Source of the DNA: Solidesulfovibrio magneticus RS-1 | GTDB taxonomy: Bacteria; Desulfobacterota; Desulfovibrionia; Desulfovibrionales; Desulfovibrionaceae | Assembly: GCF_000010665.1 (NCBI RefSeq) | Contig: NC_012796.1 | Span: 186,001 to 250,000 of the forward strand | Reading direction: 5' to 3' | Length of the DNA stretch: 64,000 nucleotides | Shown: positions 16,567-26,623 of the stretch, one piece after another | How the letters are laid out: the number at the start of each line of letters is the position of its first letter | Numbering within the stretch: position 1 is the first letter of the stretch | Notes under the pieces: generated by a model | The model's database searches: none | Told to the model about the DNA's origin: nothing | What the model saw: only the letters and a program-made list of their open reading frames with translations | Made by a program: the position numbers and the translations under genes

Positions 16567-17612
16567 TGGCCGCCGTCAAATACATCCCCCGGGAGAAACT
16601 CCCCGAGTGGCTCAAGGCCCTGGCCGCCCAAAGCCGGGTGCTCGTCCCCGTCGAGGAAGGCGGCAGCGTGGTGTTCCGGCAATACGACCCGGCCCGCGCT
16701 CCGGTCTTCGGTTCCGACGCCACGGCCCCGCCCAAGGGCGCGGTCTTCCCGGCCAGCCAGGAGCTTTTCAGCTACGCCTACGGCAAGGAAGGCGAGGACC
16801 ACGCCCCGACCCTCAAACTTGATCCCAAGACCGAAGCCCAGCCCACGGTGGTCTTCGGCTCCAAGCCCTGCGGCGCGCGCGGATTTCTCATCTTCGACCG
16901 CGTCTACATGGGCAAGAAGTTCCCGGACCCGTATTACATCGCCGCCCGTGAAGCCACGGTGTTCGTGACCATGGCCTGCGCCACGGTGGAGAACACCTGC
17001 TTTTGCCACTGGGTCGGCTCCGGACCGGCCGACGCGGCCGGCTCGGACGTGCTTTTAACCCCGGTCGAAGGCGGCTACACCGTCGAGGCCGTGAGCGAGA
17101 AGGGCGCGAAGTTCCTGGACAACCCGGCCCTGACCGACGGCGCGGCCAAGGCCGCCGAGGCCGAGGCCGTGAAAAAGGCCAGCCGCGACGCCCTGGGCGA
17201 AGCCCCGGACATCGCCTCCTCGCCGGCGGCGCTTTTGGCGCTGTTTGACGACCAGGAGTTCTGGCGCGACCAGTCCGACAAGTGCGTGAGCTGCGGGGCC
17301 TGCACCTACCTGTGCCCCACCTGCTACTGCTTCTCCATCACCGACGAAGGCACGGGCACGGCCGGCCGGCGGATGCGCTCCTGGGACGCCTGCATGCACT
17401 TCCAGTTCACCCTGGAAGCCTCGGGCCACAACCCGCGCCCGACCAAGGCCCACCGCCTCAAAAACCGCGTCGGCCACAAGTTCAGCTACTACCCGACCCT
17501 GCACGACGGGCTTATCGCCTGCTGCGGCTGCGGGCGCTGCGTGAAAAGCTGCCCGGTCTCGGTGGACATCCGCGAGATCGTGCAAAACGCCGTGGCCAAG
17601 GCCAAGGGCTAG
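16566..17612 (+). CDS. flxB: FlxB, 4Fe-4S dicluster subunit of the Flx complex
   Basis: 348-aa iron-sulfur protein similar to the beta subunits of sulfhydrogenase/anaerobic sulfite reductase A type. It has a long N-terminal domain (residues 1-220, with FGSKPCGARGFLIFDRVY and CATVENTCFCHWVG) and two C-terminal [4Fe-4S] motifs (CVSCGACTYLCPTCYC; CCGCGRCVKSCPVSVDIREIV). The ATG shares one base with the flxC stop codon. Likely accepts electrons from FlxA. Name assigned by gene order. Confidence 0.87.
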   Translation: MAAVKYIPREKLPEWLKALAAQSRVLVPVEEGGSVVFRQYDPARAPVFGSDATAPPKGAVFPASQELFSYAYGKEGEDHAPTLKLDPKTEAQPTVVFGSKPCGARGFLIFDRVYMGKKFPDPYYIAAREATVFVTMACATVENTCFCHWVGSGPADAAGSDVLLTPVEGGYTVEAVSEKGAKFLDNPALTDGAAKAAEAEAVKKASRDALGEAPDIASSPAALLALFDDQEFWRDQSDKCVSCGACTYLCPTCYCFSITDEGTGTAGRRMRSWDACMHFQFTLEASGHNPRPTKAHRLKNRVGHKFSYYPTLHDGLIACCGCGRCVKSCPVSVDIREIVQNAVAKAKG

Positions 17613-17622
17613 AGGTTTACCC

Positions 17623-18459
17623 ATGACCGATCCATTCAATCCCTATCTGCCGGAAGTGGCCACCATCCTGGAGACCGTCCAGGAGACCCACAACATCATG
17701 ACCTTCCGGGTGCGTTTCGACGACGAAGCCAAGATGAAGGCCTTCACCTTCGAGCCGGGCCAGGTGGGCCAGCTGTCTGCCCCGGGCATCGGCGAGTCGA
17801 CCTTCGTCATCAACTCGCCCCCCACCCGCATGGACTACCTCCAGTTCTCGGTCATGCGGGCCGGCGAAGTGACGGCCAAGCTGCACACGCTCACGGCCGG
17901 CGACAAGATCGGCGTGCGCGCGCCCCTGGGGAATTCCTTCCCCGTGGCCGACATGAAGGGCAAGGACATCGTGTTCGTCGGCGGCGGCATCGGCATGGCC
18001 CCGCTGCGCACGCTCTTCCTCTACATGCTCGACAACCGGGCCGACTTCGGCAAGATCCGCCTGCTCTACGGCGCGCGTTCGCCCCTGGACATGGCCTTCT
18101 CCGCCGAGCTGCCCGAGTGGACCGGACGCAGCGACATCGAAACCACGCTGACCATCGACCGCGAGGCCGAGGGCTGGCAGCACAAGGTGGGCCTTATCCC
18201 CAACGTGCTGCTGGAAATGGCCCCGGCGGCCGACAACTGCGTGGCCATCACCTGCGGCCCGCCCATCATGATCAAGTTCACCCTGGAAGCCCTCAAAAAG
18301 CTGGGCTTTGCCGATGAACAGATCGTGACCACGCTGGAAAAGCGCATGAAGTGCGGCATCGGCATCTGCGGCCGCTGCAACATCGGCACCAGCTACGTCT
18401 GCGTGGACGGCCCGGTGTACACCTACGCCCAGCTCAAACAGCTCCCCAACGAGTTGTAA
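17623..18459 (+). CDS. flxA: FlxA, FAD/NAD(H)-binding oxidoreductase with C-terminal [2Fe-2S]
   Basis: 278-aa ferredoxin-NADP reductase-like subunit (PyrK/AsrB/HydG-sulfhydrogenase type) and the NADH entry point of the complex. The N-terminal FAD barrel includes FEPGQVGQLSAPG and a stretch ending FVINSPP. The NAD-binding domain shows VGGGIGMAPLRTLF and ITCGPPIMIKF. The C-terminal cysteines CGIGICGRCNIGTSYVC match the [2Fe-2S] site of PyrK relatives. Last gene of the flxDCBA set, 10 nt after flxB. A dispersed hairpin element follows before the next gene. Confidence 0.92.
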   Translation: MTDPFNPYLPEVATILETVQETHNIMTFRVRFDDEAKMKAFTFEPGQVGQLSAPGIGESTFVINSPPTRMDYLQFSVMRAGEVTAKLHTLTAGDKIGVRAPLGNSFPVADMKGKDIVFVGGGIGMAPLRTLFLYMLDNRADFGKIRLLYGARSPLDMAFSAELPEWTGRSDIETTLTIDREAEGWQHKVGLIPNVLLEMAPAADNCVAITCGPPIMIKFTLEALKKLGFADEQIVTTLEKRMKCGIGICGRCNIGTSYVCVDGPVYTYAQLKQLPNEL

Positions 18460-18504
18460 GAGCCCAGGACACGACGCACAGCCGGGGGACGACGCAAGTC
18501 CCCA

Positions 18505-18552
18505 ATCCGGGGGGACCGGGGGGGATGATCCCCCCCGGCCGCCGGAGGCCTT
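18505..18552 (-). repeat. Dispersed GC-rich hairpin element, copy 2
   Basis: GGGGGGGATGATCCCCCCC followed by GGCCGCCGGAGGC, the reverse orientation of copy 1. It lies between flxA and the ferritin-like gene and may act as a terminator or attenuator there. GGAGGC at its edge lies 20 bp before the proper ribosome site of the next gene. Confidence 0.65.
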
Positions 18553-18570
18553 TTCAAAAGGAGACGCGAC

Positions 18571-19062
18571 ATGGCTCGTTTTTTCAGCGCCAGCGACATT
18601 GTCGGCACGGCCATCGAGATCGAGCGCCGGGGCCGCAACGTTTACAGCAAGGCGGCGGCTGCCGCCACGAATCCCGACGTCAAAAGCTTCCTGGAGTTCT
18701 TTGCCGGCGAGGAAGCCCGCCACCAGGCAATTTTTGAGGCCATGGCCGGGCGCATCGCCAAGATCGAGGTGCCGGCCGGCAGCGATGAGGAAGAGTACAT
18801 GGACTATGTCCAGGCCCTGCTCGACTCCCACGCGCTTTTCTGCGGCGGAGCCCCCGAAAAGGATCTGGCCAACGCTTCCGATGCCATTGCCGCCATTGAG
18901 CTGGCCGCCCGCTTCGAAAAAGACACCATCCTCTACTTCCGGGAGATGATGGACCTGTTGCCGCCGGCCGAGTCCGGCATCGTCAAGCAGTGTCTGGACG
19001 AGGAGCGCGGCCACCTGCGCCAGTTGACCAAGATGCTGGCGACCCTTCGTCGCAGCGCCTAA
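18571..19062 (+). CDS. Ferritin-like / rubrerythrin-type diiron protein without rubredoxin domain
   Basis: 163-aa four-helix-bundle protein. Carboxylate/histidine ligand motifs are visible: E in IEIERRGRNVY, EEARHQ, EKDTILYFREM and DEERGHLRQL, spaced as in the rubrerythrin erythrin domain. The rubredoxin domain that would give a CxxC pair is absent, so its reductant is unclear. Family members reduce peroxide or sense oxidants. The ATG follows AAAAGGAGACGCGAC. It sits between flxA and the regulatory genes, possibly co-transcribed by read-through of the hairpin element. A protective role for the oxygen-sensitive Hdr-Flx enzyme is only a guess. Confidence 0.82.
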   Translation: MARFFSASDIVGTAIEIERRGRNVYSKAAAAATNPDVKSFLEFFAGEEARHQAIFEAMAGRIAKIEVPAGSDEEEYMDYVQALLDSHALFCGGAPEKDLANASDAIAAIELAARFEKDTILYFREMMDLLPPAESGIVKQCLDEERGHLRQLTKMLATLRRSA

Positions 19063-19176
19063 CCGTCCGATGCGGGACGCCGGGCCTTGGCCCGACGTCC
19101 CGAAACCGCGCGTTTGGGGCCGGCGGCGGGCAACCGCCGCGTCGCCGGCCCAAACGCCAGCCGGGGGAGGACGACC

Positions 19177-20019
19177 ATGTACCACGATGTGTTCGGCTTT
19201 GACGCCATGCCTCTGGCCAGCCCCCTGGACAGCGCCCCCGGAACCCGGGCCGCCGAAGCCCTGGAGCAGGGACTGTCCGCCCGATTGCTTGGTCTTGTGC
19301 TCGCCTCCGATCTGTTCGCCGCCCGCACGGGTTCGCCCCGCCAGTCCCGGCAAAACGTTCCGGTCGCCGCCTGCTGGCCTGGAGCGGCCATCGCCGTCTC
19401 CGGCGAGGCCCTGGACCAGGACGATCTCGACGCTTTTCTCGGCTGTCTGCTGCTGGCCCTGCGCAGCCCCTTGCGCGGTTCGGCCCGTTTTTCCCTGCGC
19501 GATCTGGCCCGGCTGATCCGGCCCAAGGCCCGGCGTTTCGACGTCCGCCGCCTGGAACGGTCGCTGTGGCGCCTGGCTGCCTGTCGCCTCAACGTGGAAG
19601 AGGCCGGCGGCGGCTACGCCCTGCAGATGCGCCTGCTCGACGCCGTCCTGTGCGACCGCCGGGCCGGGCTGTGCGCCGTGGACGTCGGCCCGCGCGTGCT
19701 GGCCGCCTGCGGCGACCCGGAACGCATGGAGCGCCTCATCGCCGCCCGCGCGCCCCTGGCCGACGGCTTTGCCCGCTGGCTGGCCGGCTTCCTGTCCTAC
19801 GGCCCGGCCGCCCTGCGGTTGGATTTCGCCGCTCTTCGCCGTTTGTCCGGGCTGTCCCGCCAGCCCATGGCCGCCTTCCGGGTCCGGGCCGTGGCCGCGC
19901 TGCAGGATTTTCTGGACCTCGGGGCCATTGCCGCCATAGAGTCCGCCGGTCCCGACCGGCTCATCGTCACCCGGCCCGCCGCCAGGGGCGAGGAGCCGGC
20001 CTGTCTGCTGCTGTCGTAA
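19177..20019 (+). CDS. Protein resembling TrfA-type plasmid replication initiators
   Basis: 280-aa protein without a known role in this setting. AIAVSGEALDQDDLDAFLGCLLLALRSP, then SARFSLRDLARLI, reads like the TrfA pattern (tGeqLdqrDldvw...lar...ftaraLL). A second winged-helix-like half (PLADGFARWLAGFLSYGP...LDFAALRRLSGLSRQPMAAFRVRAVAALQDFLDLGAI) also matches TrfA spacing. No Cys clusters, signal peptide or TM segments are seen. The ATG at 19177 has GGGGGAGG six nt upstream. It is followed within 180 bp by the kinase of the adh/hdr regulatory pair. No plasmid genes or iterons were noticed, so a DNA-binding regulatory role is more likely than replication. The family match is by eye. Confidence 0.45.
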   Translation: MYHDVFGFDAMPLASPLDSAPGTRAAEALEQGLSARLLGLVLASDLFAARTGSPRQSRQNVPVAACWPGAAIAVSGEALDQDDLDAFLGCLLLALRSPLRGSARFSLRDLARLIRPKARRFDVRRLERSLWRLAACRLNVEEAGGGYALQMRLLDAVLCDRRAGLCAVDVGPRVLAACGDPERMERLIAARAPLADGFARWLAGFLSYGPAALRLDFAALRRLSGLSRQPMAAFRVRAVAALQDFLDLGAIAAIESAGPDRLIVTRPAARGEEPACLLLS

Positions 20020-20199
20020 CGCCAGACCCCATGGAACGGCATGATGTCCGCGGCCGCCGGTGAGGATGAAAAATCCTGGGACGCATCGCAAAAGGCTCCC
20101 CAGCGCCTGCGATTGGACCGGCTTGTGCCCGGTCCGGCGCGCACTTTGCCGCTGCGGCGGCTGACCCTGGACGTGCTCCGCGACGGGCGGGAATCTTTC

Positions 20200-21469
20200 A
20201 TGACGCCATCGCGCTTGCGCACGCCCCTGCCCAGACGGTCCCCGGAACCCATGGCCGCCGACGTCCTGCCCCATCCGCCAAGCCTTGAGGACCTCATAGG
20301 CATCGAGCACAGCAAGCTCGGGTTCTATCAGGAACTGCGCCAGAAGGTCGAAGAGCTCCAGGACGCCCACCAGGAATCGGAACTGCGCCGCCAGGAGATC
20401 GCCGCCATCCTCGACGGCATCACCGACGTCATGATGGTGCTCACCAAGGACCTGCGCATCATCTCCGTCAACCACGTTTTCCACGAACTTTTCGACGTGC
20501 CGCGTCCCGAGGGCCAGCACTGCTACAAGCTGTTTCGGGCCTCGGCCTCGCCCTGCCCGGAATGCCCGGCCCATCGTTCCTTTCGCTCCAACGCCGTGTG
20601 CCGCTGCATGGGCACGTTCAAGATCCACGGCGTCAGCCGGCGCTTCGAGATGGTGGCCTCGCCCATCCACAATCCCGACAGCCCGGAATCGCGCATCCTC
20701 ATCTTCAAGCGCGACGTCACCCTGGAAAATGAATACCAGGCCAAGTATTATCAGGCCGAAAAAATGGCCACCATTGGCATGTTGGCCGCCGGCGTGGCCC
20801 ATGAGATCAACAATCCCCTCACCGCCGTCTACGGCCTGGCCGAGGGCATCCGCCGCCGCCTGCCGGCCATCCGCCAGGCCGTGGACGACGACCTCTACGG
20901 CGACGTGGCCGAATACACCGAAACCATCCTCATGGAGTGCCGTCGCTGCCGCGACATCGTGCGCTCCATGCTGTCCTTTTCCCGGCCCCACACCCTGGCC
21001 TTTTCGCCGGTGTGCTTAAACGAAGTCGTCACCGATACGTTGAACATCCTCAAAAGCCGGCTGGAGGATCGGGCCGCCGCCGGACTTCGCCTCACCGTCA
21101 ACCTGCACCAGGGGCTGCCCACGGTCCCGGGCGACGAGGCCCAGCTCAAGCAGGTGCTCCTCAATATCCTGGTCAATTCCATGGACGCCATCGAGGGCGA
21201 AGGTGAGATCACCATCACCACCCATCCCGAGAACGACAACACCGTGAACCTCTCGGTGGAGGACACCGGCCGGGGCATCCCGCCGGACAACATGGACAAG
21301 CTCTTCAATCCCTTTTTCACCACCAAGCCCGTGGGCCAGGGCCTGGGCATCGGCCTTTCCACTTGCTACAGCATCGTGCGCGAACACCACGGGGTCATCG
21401 AGGTGGCCAGCGAAGTGGGCATCGGCACGCATTTTACCGTGAAACTTCCCCTCGACAGCGGGCATCCCA

Positions 21470-21477
<8 letters not shown>
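20200..21477 (+). CDS. PAS-domain sensor histidine kinase (NtrB-type), partner of the sigma-54 regulator
   Basis: Cytoplasmic kinase of about 425 aa, with no TM segment. A short coiled coil is followed by a PAS domain (ILDGITDVMMVLTKDLRIISVNHVFHELF). That domain contains an unusual cysteine cluster, CYKLFRASASPCPECPAHRSFRSNAVCRC, which could bind a metal or FeS cofactor. HisKA has the phospho-histidine in AAGVAHEINNPL, and HATPase_c has N, G1 (DTGRGIPP) and G2 (GLGIGLS) boxes. The start is uncertain: the frame is open from 20041, and ATGs at 20200 and 20251 are candidates. The stop overlaps the regulator start by 8 nt. It probably phosphorylates the neighbouring NtrC-type protein. Confidence 0.88.
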
Positions 21478-22801
<1,324 letters not shown>

Positions 22802-22827
22802 GTCGTCGCGGCGCGCCGGATTTTTTT

Positions 22828-22880
22828 GCCTCCGGCGGCCGTGGGCCTGAGGCCCCCGGCCCCCCCACATGGGGAAAGGG
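22828..22880 (+). repeat. Dispersed GC-rich hairpin element, copy 3
   Basis: GCCTCCGGCGGCC, then GGGCCTGAGGCCC stem, then CCCCCC-ACATGGGG. It follows a run of seven T's and lies 27 bp after the regulator stop codon. Most likely works as the transcription terminator of the adh/hdr regulatory genes. Confidence 0.7.
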
Positions 22881-23031
22881 GTTAAGGGGGGCGGTCGGCG
22901 ATGGCGCACGGACGCAAACGCCGTTGCCTCTGGCGGGGCGGCGGCAGTTGCGCTAGGCTGGTCGTCGTCCGTCGGCATCGGCCCGGCCCGTTCGGCGCGC
23001 CCGTGCTTTTATCCCAACCGTCGGAGGCTCC

Positions 23032-23358
23032 ATGCATACCCTTCGCGCCTGCGCTCTTGCCTTGGTCCTGTGTCTGGCGGCCGCTGCCCCGGCCTTGGCC
23101 AAGAAACAGCAACAACCCCAGAACATCGACTTCGGGGCCGTCACCTGCAAGGAATTTATCGCCGAGATCGCCGCCGGCGACGAGGAATCAGCCGGCATCA
23201 TCCTCATGTGGATCGACGGCTATTTGAGCGGCGTCTCCGGTGACGCCGTGCTCAACTGGAAGAATCTGGAAGCCTTCTCCGGTTCCCTCATGGAAGCCTG
23301 CGCCAAAAAACCCGGCAAGAAGGTTCTGGATGTGGCCAAGGACATCGGCATCAACTGA
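23032..23358 (+). CDS. HdeA/HdeB-like small periplasmic protein
   Basis: 108-aa precursor with a signal peptide (about residues 1-23, cleavage after ALA). The mature part has exactly two cysteines, in TCKEFIAEI and EACAKKP, and the motif ILMWIDGYLSG. This is the pattern of HdeA/HdeB acid-stress chaperones, which are monomerised at low pH and held by one disulfide. A GGAGG site precedes the ATG. In a sulfate reducer it may protect periplasmic proteins under acid or other stress. Assignment is by motif only. Confidence 0.68.
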   Translation: MHTLRACALALVLCLAAAAPALAKKQQQPQNIDFGAVTCKEFIAEIAAGDEESAGIILMWIDGYLSGVSGDAVLNWKNLEAFSGSLMEACAKKPGKKVLDVAKDIGIN

Positions 23359-23421
23359 TCCGCAACGGCCCGCAAACGCGGCGCGGGGTCCCAGGCCCCC
23401 CGCCGCGCCGGCCCACCGCCC

Positions 23422-24618
23422 GTGAACGCCCCCGCCGCCTTTCTGCGCCATCTGTTCGCCTCCACCCTGGCCACGGCCACGGCCCTGGTGGCCGCCATCC
23501 TGCTGTTGGCCAGCCTGGGGTTCTATTTCGTCGAACTGCGCGACACCCCCGGCCGGACCCTGTTCGACGCCCTGTGGTGGGCCATGACCACCCTGTCCAC
23601 CGTGGGCTACGGCGACATCGTGCCGACCACCGTGCCAGGCAGGCTCATCGGCATGGGCATCATGGGCGCGGGTATCGGCATCATGGCCGCCCTGACCGGC
23701 AACCTGGCCTCGGCGCTCATTGAACGCCGCAACCGCAAACGCCTGGGGTTACTGCCCGTGAAAACCGCCGGACACAGCATCGTGCTGGGCTACAACGCCC
23801 ATGCTCCGGGGCTCGTCAAGGCCCTGGCCGCCGCAGCGCCGCCCACACGCGGCCCGGCCGTGGCCCTGGTCGCCCCGCTGACTCCCGAAGCTTTTGCCGA
23901 ACTGGCCGCCGACCTCGACCTGGAGGAACGCCTGACCTTTTGCCGGGGCAACCCGGCCCAGGAGACCGTCGTGGCCCGGGCCGCCCCGGCCGCCGCCCGG
24001 GCCGCCTACATCCTGTCCCAGGACGGGCTGTCGCCGGAGGAAGCCGACCAGCAAACGCTCCTCACCGCGCTCACCTTCCGCGGCCTGGCCCCCAAGGTCC
24101 AGCTCTATGCCGAGGCCCTGCTTGAAACCAACCGCAAGCACCTGGCCCGGGCCGGCGTGGACGTGACCCTGGTGCGCGGCGATCTGGCCGAGCGCGCCCT
24201 GGAAACCATGGGCGAGCACCCGGCCCTGTGGCATTTTCTCGAACGCCTGCTCGGCACGTCCGGCCATCGGGCCATGCGCGCCCGGGCCATGAGCCACGAC
24301 GAAAAGGCCCTGCGCTGGTCGGCCCTGGTCGGCCATGCCCTGGCCGCTGGCGACGGCCTGCCCGTGGCCGTTTTTCGCCTGCGCCGCGACATCACCATCA
24401 AGGAGCTCCTGGACGCCGATTCGGCCCTGGACCAGTTCATCCTGGAAATGTTCGCCGCCTACGGCCAGGAAGGCCGCCTGGGCCGCCAGGGGCCGGCCGT
24501 GGCCGTCAATCCCGGCGACGGCCTGGATCTGGCCGATTTCGACGGCCTGATCCTGCTCGAAACCCAGGCTCCGCCGGCCAAGGCCCACGCCCCGGCCGGC
24601 GACGGAGAACAGCCGTGA
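23422..24618 (+). CDS. Two-TM potassium channel with cytoplasmic RCK/TrkA-N-like domain
   Basis: 398 aa. TM1 (TALVAAILLLASLGFYFV), pore helix and selectivity filter (WWAMTTLSTVGYGDIVP) and TM2 (LIGMGIMGAGIGIMAALTG) form a KcsA/MthK-like channel. From about residue 110 a regulatory domain begins with SIVLGYNAHAPGLVKAL, where the usual GxGxxG nucleotide motif is degenerate. The C-terminal part (about 290-398) resembles a TrkA-C region. GTG start. The stop overlaps the GTG of the next gene by 4 nt, coupling it to a cyclic-nucleotide-binding protein. Confidence 0.85.
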   Translation: MNAPAAFLRHLFASTLATATALVAAILLLASLGFYFVELRDTPGRTLFDALWWAMTTLSTVGYGDIVPTTVPGRLIGMGIMGAGIGIMAALTGNLASALIERRNRKRLGLLPVKTAGHSIVLGYNAHAPGLVKALAAAAPPTRGPAVALVAPLTPEAFAELAADLDLEERLTFCRGNPAQETVVARAAPAAARAAYILSQDGLSPEEADQQTLLTALTFRGLAPKVQLYAEALLETNRKHLARAGVDVTLVRGDLAERALETMGEHPALWHFLERLLGTSGHRAMRARAMSHDEKALRWSALVGHALAAGDGLPVAVFRLRRDITIKELLDADSALDQFILEMFAAYGQEGRLGRQGPAVAVNPGDGLDLADFDGLILLETQAPPAKAHAPAGDGEQP

Positions 24619-25142
24619 ACGGCGAGGCCCTGAAAAAAGCCGCCCTGTTCGCCGGCCTCAGCGACGACGAACGCGACCGGCTCATGCCGGCGTTTGCGCC
24701 CCTGTCCCTGGCCGCCGGCCAGGCGGTCATCGTTGAAGGGCAGCCCGGAGACGACATGTTTTTGCTCACCTCCGGCCGGGTGCGTGTGAGCAAGGCCATG
24801 TTGCTTAAGGGCATCGTCGCCCCGGGACTGGACGGCACGGCTGCCGAAAAGACCCTGGTGGAGCTTTCCGACGCCCAAAGCCCCTTTTTCGGCGAGATGG
24901 CGCTGCTGGACCGCGATATCCGCTCGGCCACCGTCACCTGCCTGACCGACTGCCGCTTTTTGCGCATCGACCGCGACGCCTTTTTCGCTTGCCTCCAGGC
25001 CCATCCGGCCCTGGGCGTCAAGCTGCTCACGGCCCTGGCCAAACGCCTGGCTGGACTCGTGCGCAAAAACAACGTCGAAGTGGTCAAGCTCACCACCGCC
25101 CTGGCCCTGGTTTTAAGCCGGCGGGGGGCGGAGAGAAGGTAG
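24615..25142 (+). CDS. Cyclic nucleotide-binding domain protein coupled to the K+ channel
   Basis: 175-aa single CNBD (cAMP-binding-like) protein. The beta-roll is visible: LFAGLSDDERDRLMPAF, then LAAGQAVIVEGQPGDDMFLLTSGRVRVSK. The phosphate-binding cassette reads FFGEMALLDRDIRSATVTC, with the expected GE and R. It ends soon after helix C and has no HTH, so it is not a Crp-type transcription factor. The GTG lies inside the stop region of the K+ channel gene. That suggests a two-gene version of a cyclic-nucleotide-gated channel; ligand and contact are inferred. Confidence 0.83.
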   Translation: MNGEALKKAALFAGLSDDERDRLMPAFAPLSLAAGQAVIVEGQPGDDMFLLTSGRVRVSKAMLLKGIVAPGLDGTAAEKTLVELSDAQSPFFGEMALLDRDIRSATVTCLTDCRFLRIDRDAFFACLQAHPALGVKLLTALAKRLAGLVRKNNVEVVKLTTALALVLSRRGAERR

Positions 25143-25160
25143 GGGGATAAGAGGAAGAAT

Positions 25161-25210
25161 GCCTCCGGCGGCCGGGGGCCTGAGGCCCCCGGACCCCCCG
25201 AATGGGGAAA
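25161..25210 (+). repeat. Dispersed GC-rich hairpin element, copy 4
   Basis: GCCTCCGGCGGCC, GGGGGCCTGAGGCCCCC stem, GGACCCCCC and AATGGGG. It sits between the convergent CNBD and BPL_N genes and could terminate both. Confidence 0.75.
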
Positions 25211-25212
25211 GA

Positions 25213-26466
25213 TCAGGACAGCAGGCGCAGCAGCAGGGCGTCGAGGGTCGCGGCCAGCTCGCCGCACAGCCCGCCGCCGCCGGGCGAGGCCCCGAACAGC
25301 TCCCGCCGCTCGGCCGCCAGCCCCGGGTCGGCCCCGGCCCGGCGCTCCACCAGGGACAAGGTGATCTCCAGCCGCTGGGCCGGGAAAAACACCTCCAGCC
25401 GCCGGGCAAAGGCCGCCGCCCGCTGGGCGAAATCCGGCCCGGTCTGCCGCCAGTAGGCCACGGCCGCCTCCGTCGGCGGCAGGGCCGAGGCCCCGGCCAG
25501 CAGGGCCGAGAGGTTGGACAGCGAAAATCCCGGCATCCCCGGCCGCCAGCCCAGCAGCCAGTCGCTGCGGCGCATGAGCAGCCGCGCCTCGATGCCGGCC
25601 GCGATCACCGATTCGATGTCCCGCCGGGCCGCCTCCAGATGGACGTCGGCAAAACGTCGCGCCTCCTTGGCCGGATGCCAGGCCGGCACCAGCCGCCCGC
25701 CGATTTCCCCGTCCGGATCGAAAATCCCCAGCAGATGGGCCAGCCAGGCATTGGCCTGGGGCGAATCCGGCGTCTCCAGATGGGCGTGGGACAGCACGTA
25801 GCGGCCATGGCCGAACGCCCCGGCGATGACGCAGGCCCCGCCGTCCAGAAAAGCCGGGGCCAGGGTCAGGCCGAAGCGCTCCTGGCAGGCCCCCAGCAGC
25901 GCCCCGGGCATGGCCCCCAGGGCGATGTCGGCCAGCATGAAATCCTCGCCCGGACCGGCATAGGCGGCCACCACCGCCGCCCCGTCGCCGTCGCTCGCGC
26001 CCGGCGGCGGCACGAAGCCGGCCGGCCACCAGACCGGGGCCTGGAAATCCTCGGGCAGCCCCGCCGGCAGATACGGCGAGGCGGCGTCGCCGCGAAGCCG
26101 CACGTGGCCGCTGGCCAGATGTTCCAGACGGTCGGCGAAGGGCCGGCGCGTCCAATCGCAAAGGCCCAGGCCGGCCTCGTGGGAGAGCGCCAGGCCGCAG
26201 CCGCCACAGACTCCGAAATACGTGCCCCCGCCGGCCACGTAGTCGCGCACGGCCCGCTGTCCGGCCTCCCCCAGAGCCGCGAACTTGGGCCGGGAAAATC
26301 CGCCCGGCACCAGAAGCGCCTTGGGCGGGTCGGCGGCCAGTGCGCCGCCGGCCACTGCGGCGCAGGTCACGGGGCGGCACGGCGCGCCCAGGGCGGCCAG
26401 CCCCCGGCACAAAAGCAGCCCCCACACATGGGCATGGTCCCACAAAACAGCGAATGGCGCGGTCAT
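25213..26466 (-). CDS. BPL_N (biotin-protein ligase N-terminal, glutamine amidotransferase-like) domain protein
   Basis: 417 aa. The N-terminal 250 residues have a flavodoxin/GATase-1-like pattern: AVLWDHAHVWGLLLCRGL, KALLVPGGF and the nucleophile-elbow-like YFGVCGGCGLAL. Later comes the CVIAGAFGHGRYVLSHAHLE segment that defines the BPL_N family. There is no biotin ligase catalytic domain (GRGRxG, biotin-binding). The C-terminal 150 aa are helical. The biochemical role of stand-alone BPL_N proteins is not established. Divergent from valS. Confidence 0.72.
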   Translation of the reverse strand: MTAPFAVLWDHAHVWGLLLCRGLAALGAPCRPVTCAAVAGGALAADPPKALLVPGGFSRPKFAALGEAGQRAVRDYVAGGGTYFGVCGGCGLALSHEAGLGLCDWTRRPFADRLEHLASGHVRLRGDAASPYLPAGLPEDFQAPVWWPAGFVPPPGASDGDGAAVVAAYAGPGEDFMLADIALGAMPGALLGACQERFGLTLAPAFLDGGACVIAGAFGHGRYVLSHAHLETPDSPQANAWLAHLLGIFDPDGEIGGRLVPAWHPAKEARRFADVHLEAARRDIESVIAAGIEARLLMRRSDWLLGWRPGMPGFSLSNLSALLAGASALPPTEAAVAYWRQTGPDFAQRAAAFARRLEVFFPAQRLEITLSLVERRAGADPGLAAERRELFGASPGGGGLCGELAATLDALLLRLLS

Positions 26467-26623
26467 GGCCCTGTCCTACAACCTCGGCCGGCCGCCGGCA
26501 AGAAGCGCCTTGTATTTCAAGGGGCCGCGCAGTATTGGGGCCTATCGTCAGCCACGCCGCCAAGGTGCGACGGCTTGGTCGGGAGCGGTGCGCGCCCCGG
26601 CCGGCCGTCCCTGCCGTCGGCTC

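Noticed and set aside
17617-20991. A 1124-codon open frame on the minus strand across flxA, the ferritin-like, TrfA-like and kinase genes.
   Set aside because: It is antisense to at least four well-supported genes. Its product is dominated by Gly, His, Ala and Gln without domains, as expected for shadow frames in high-GC DNA.
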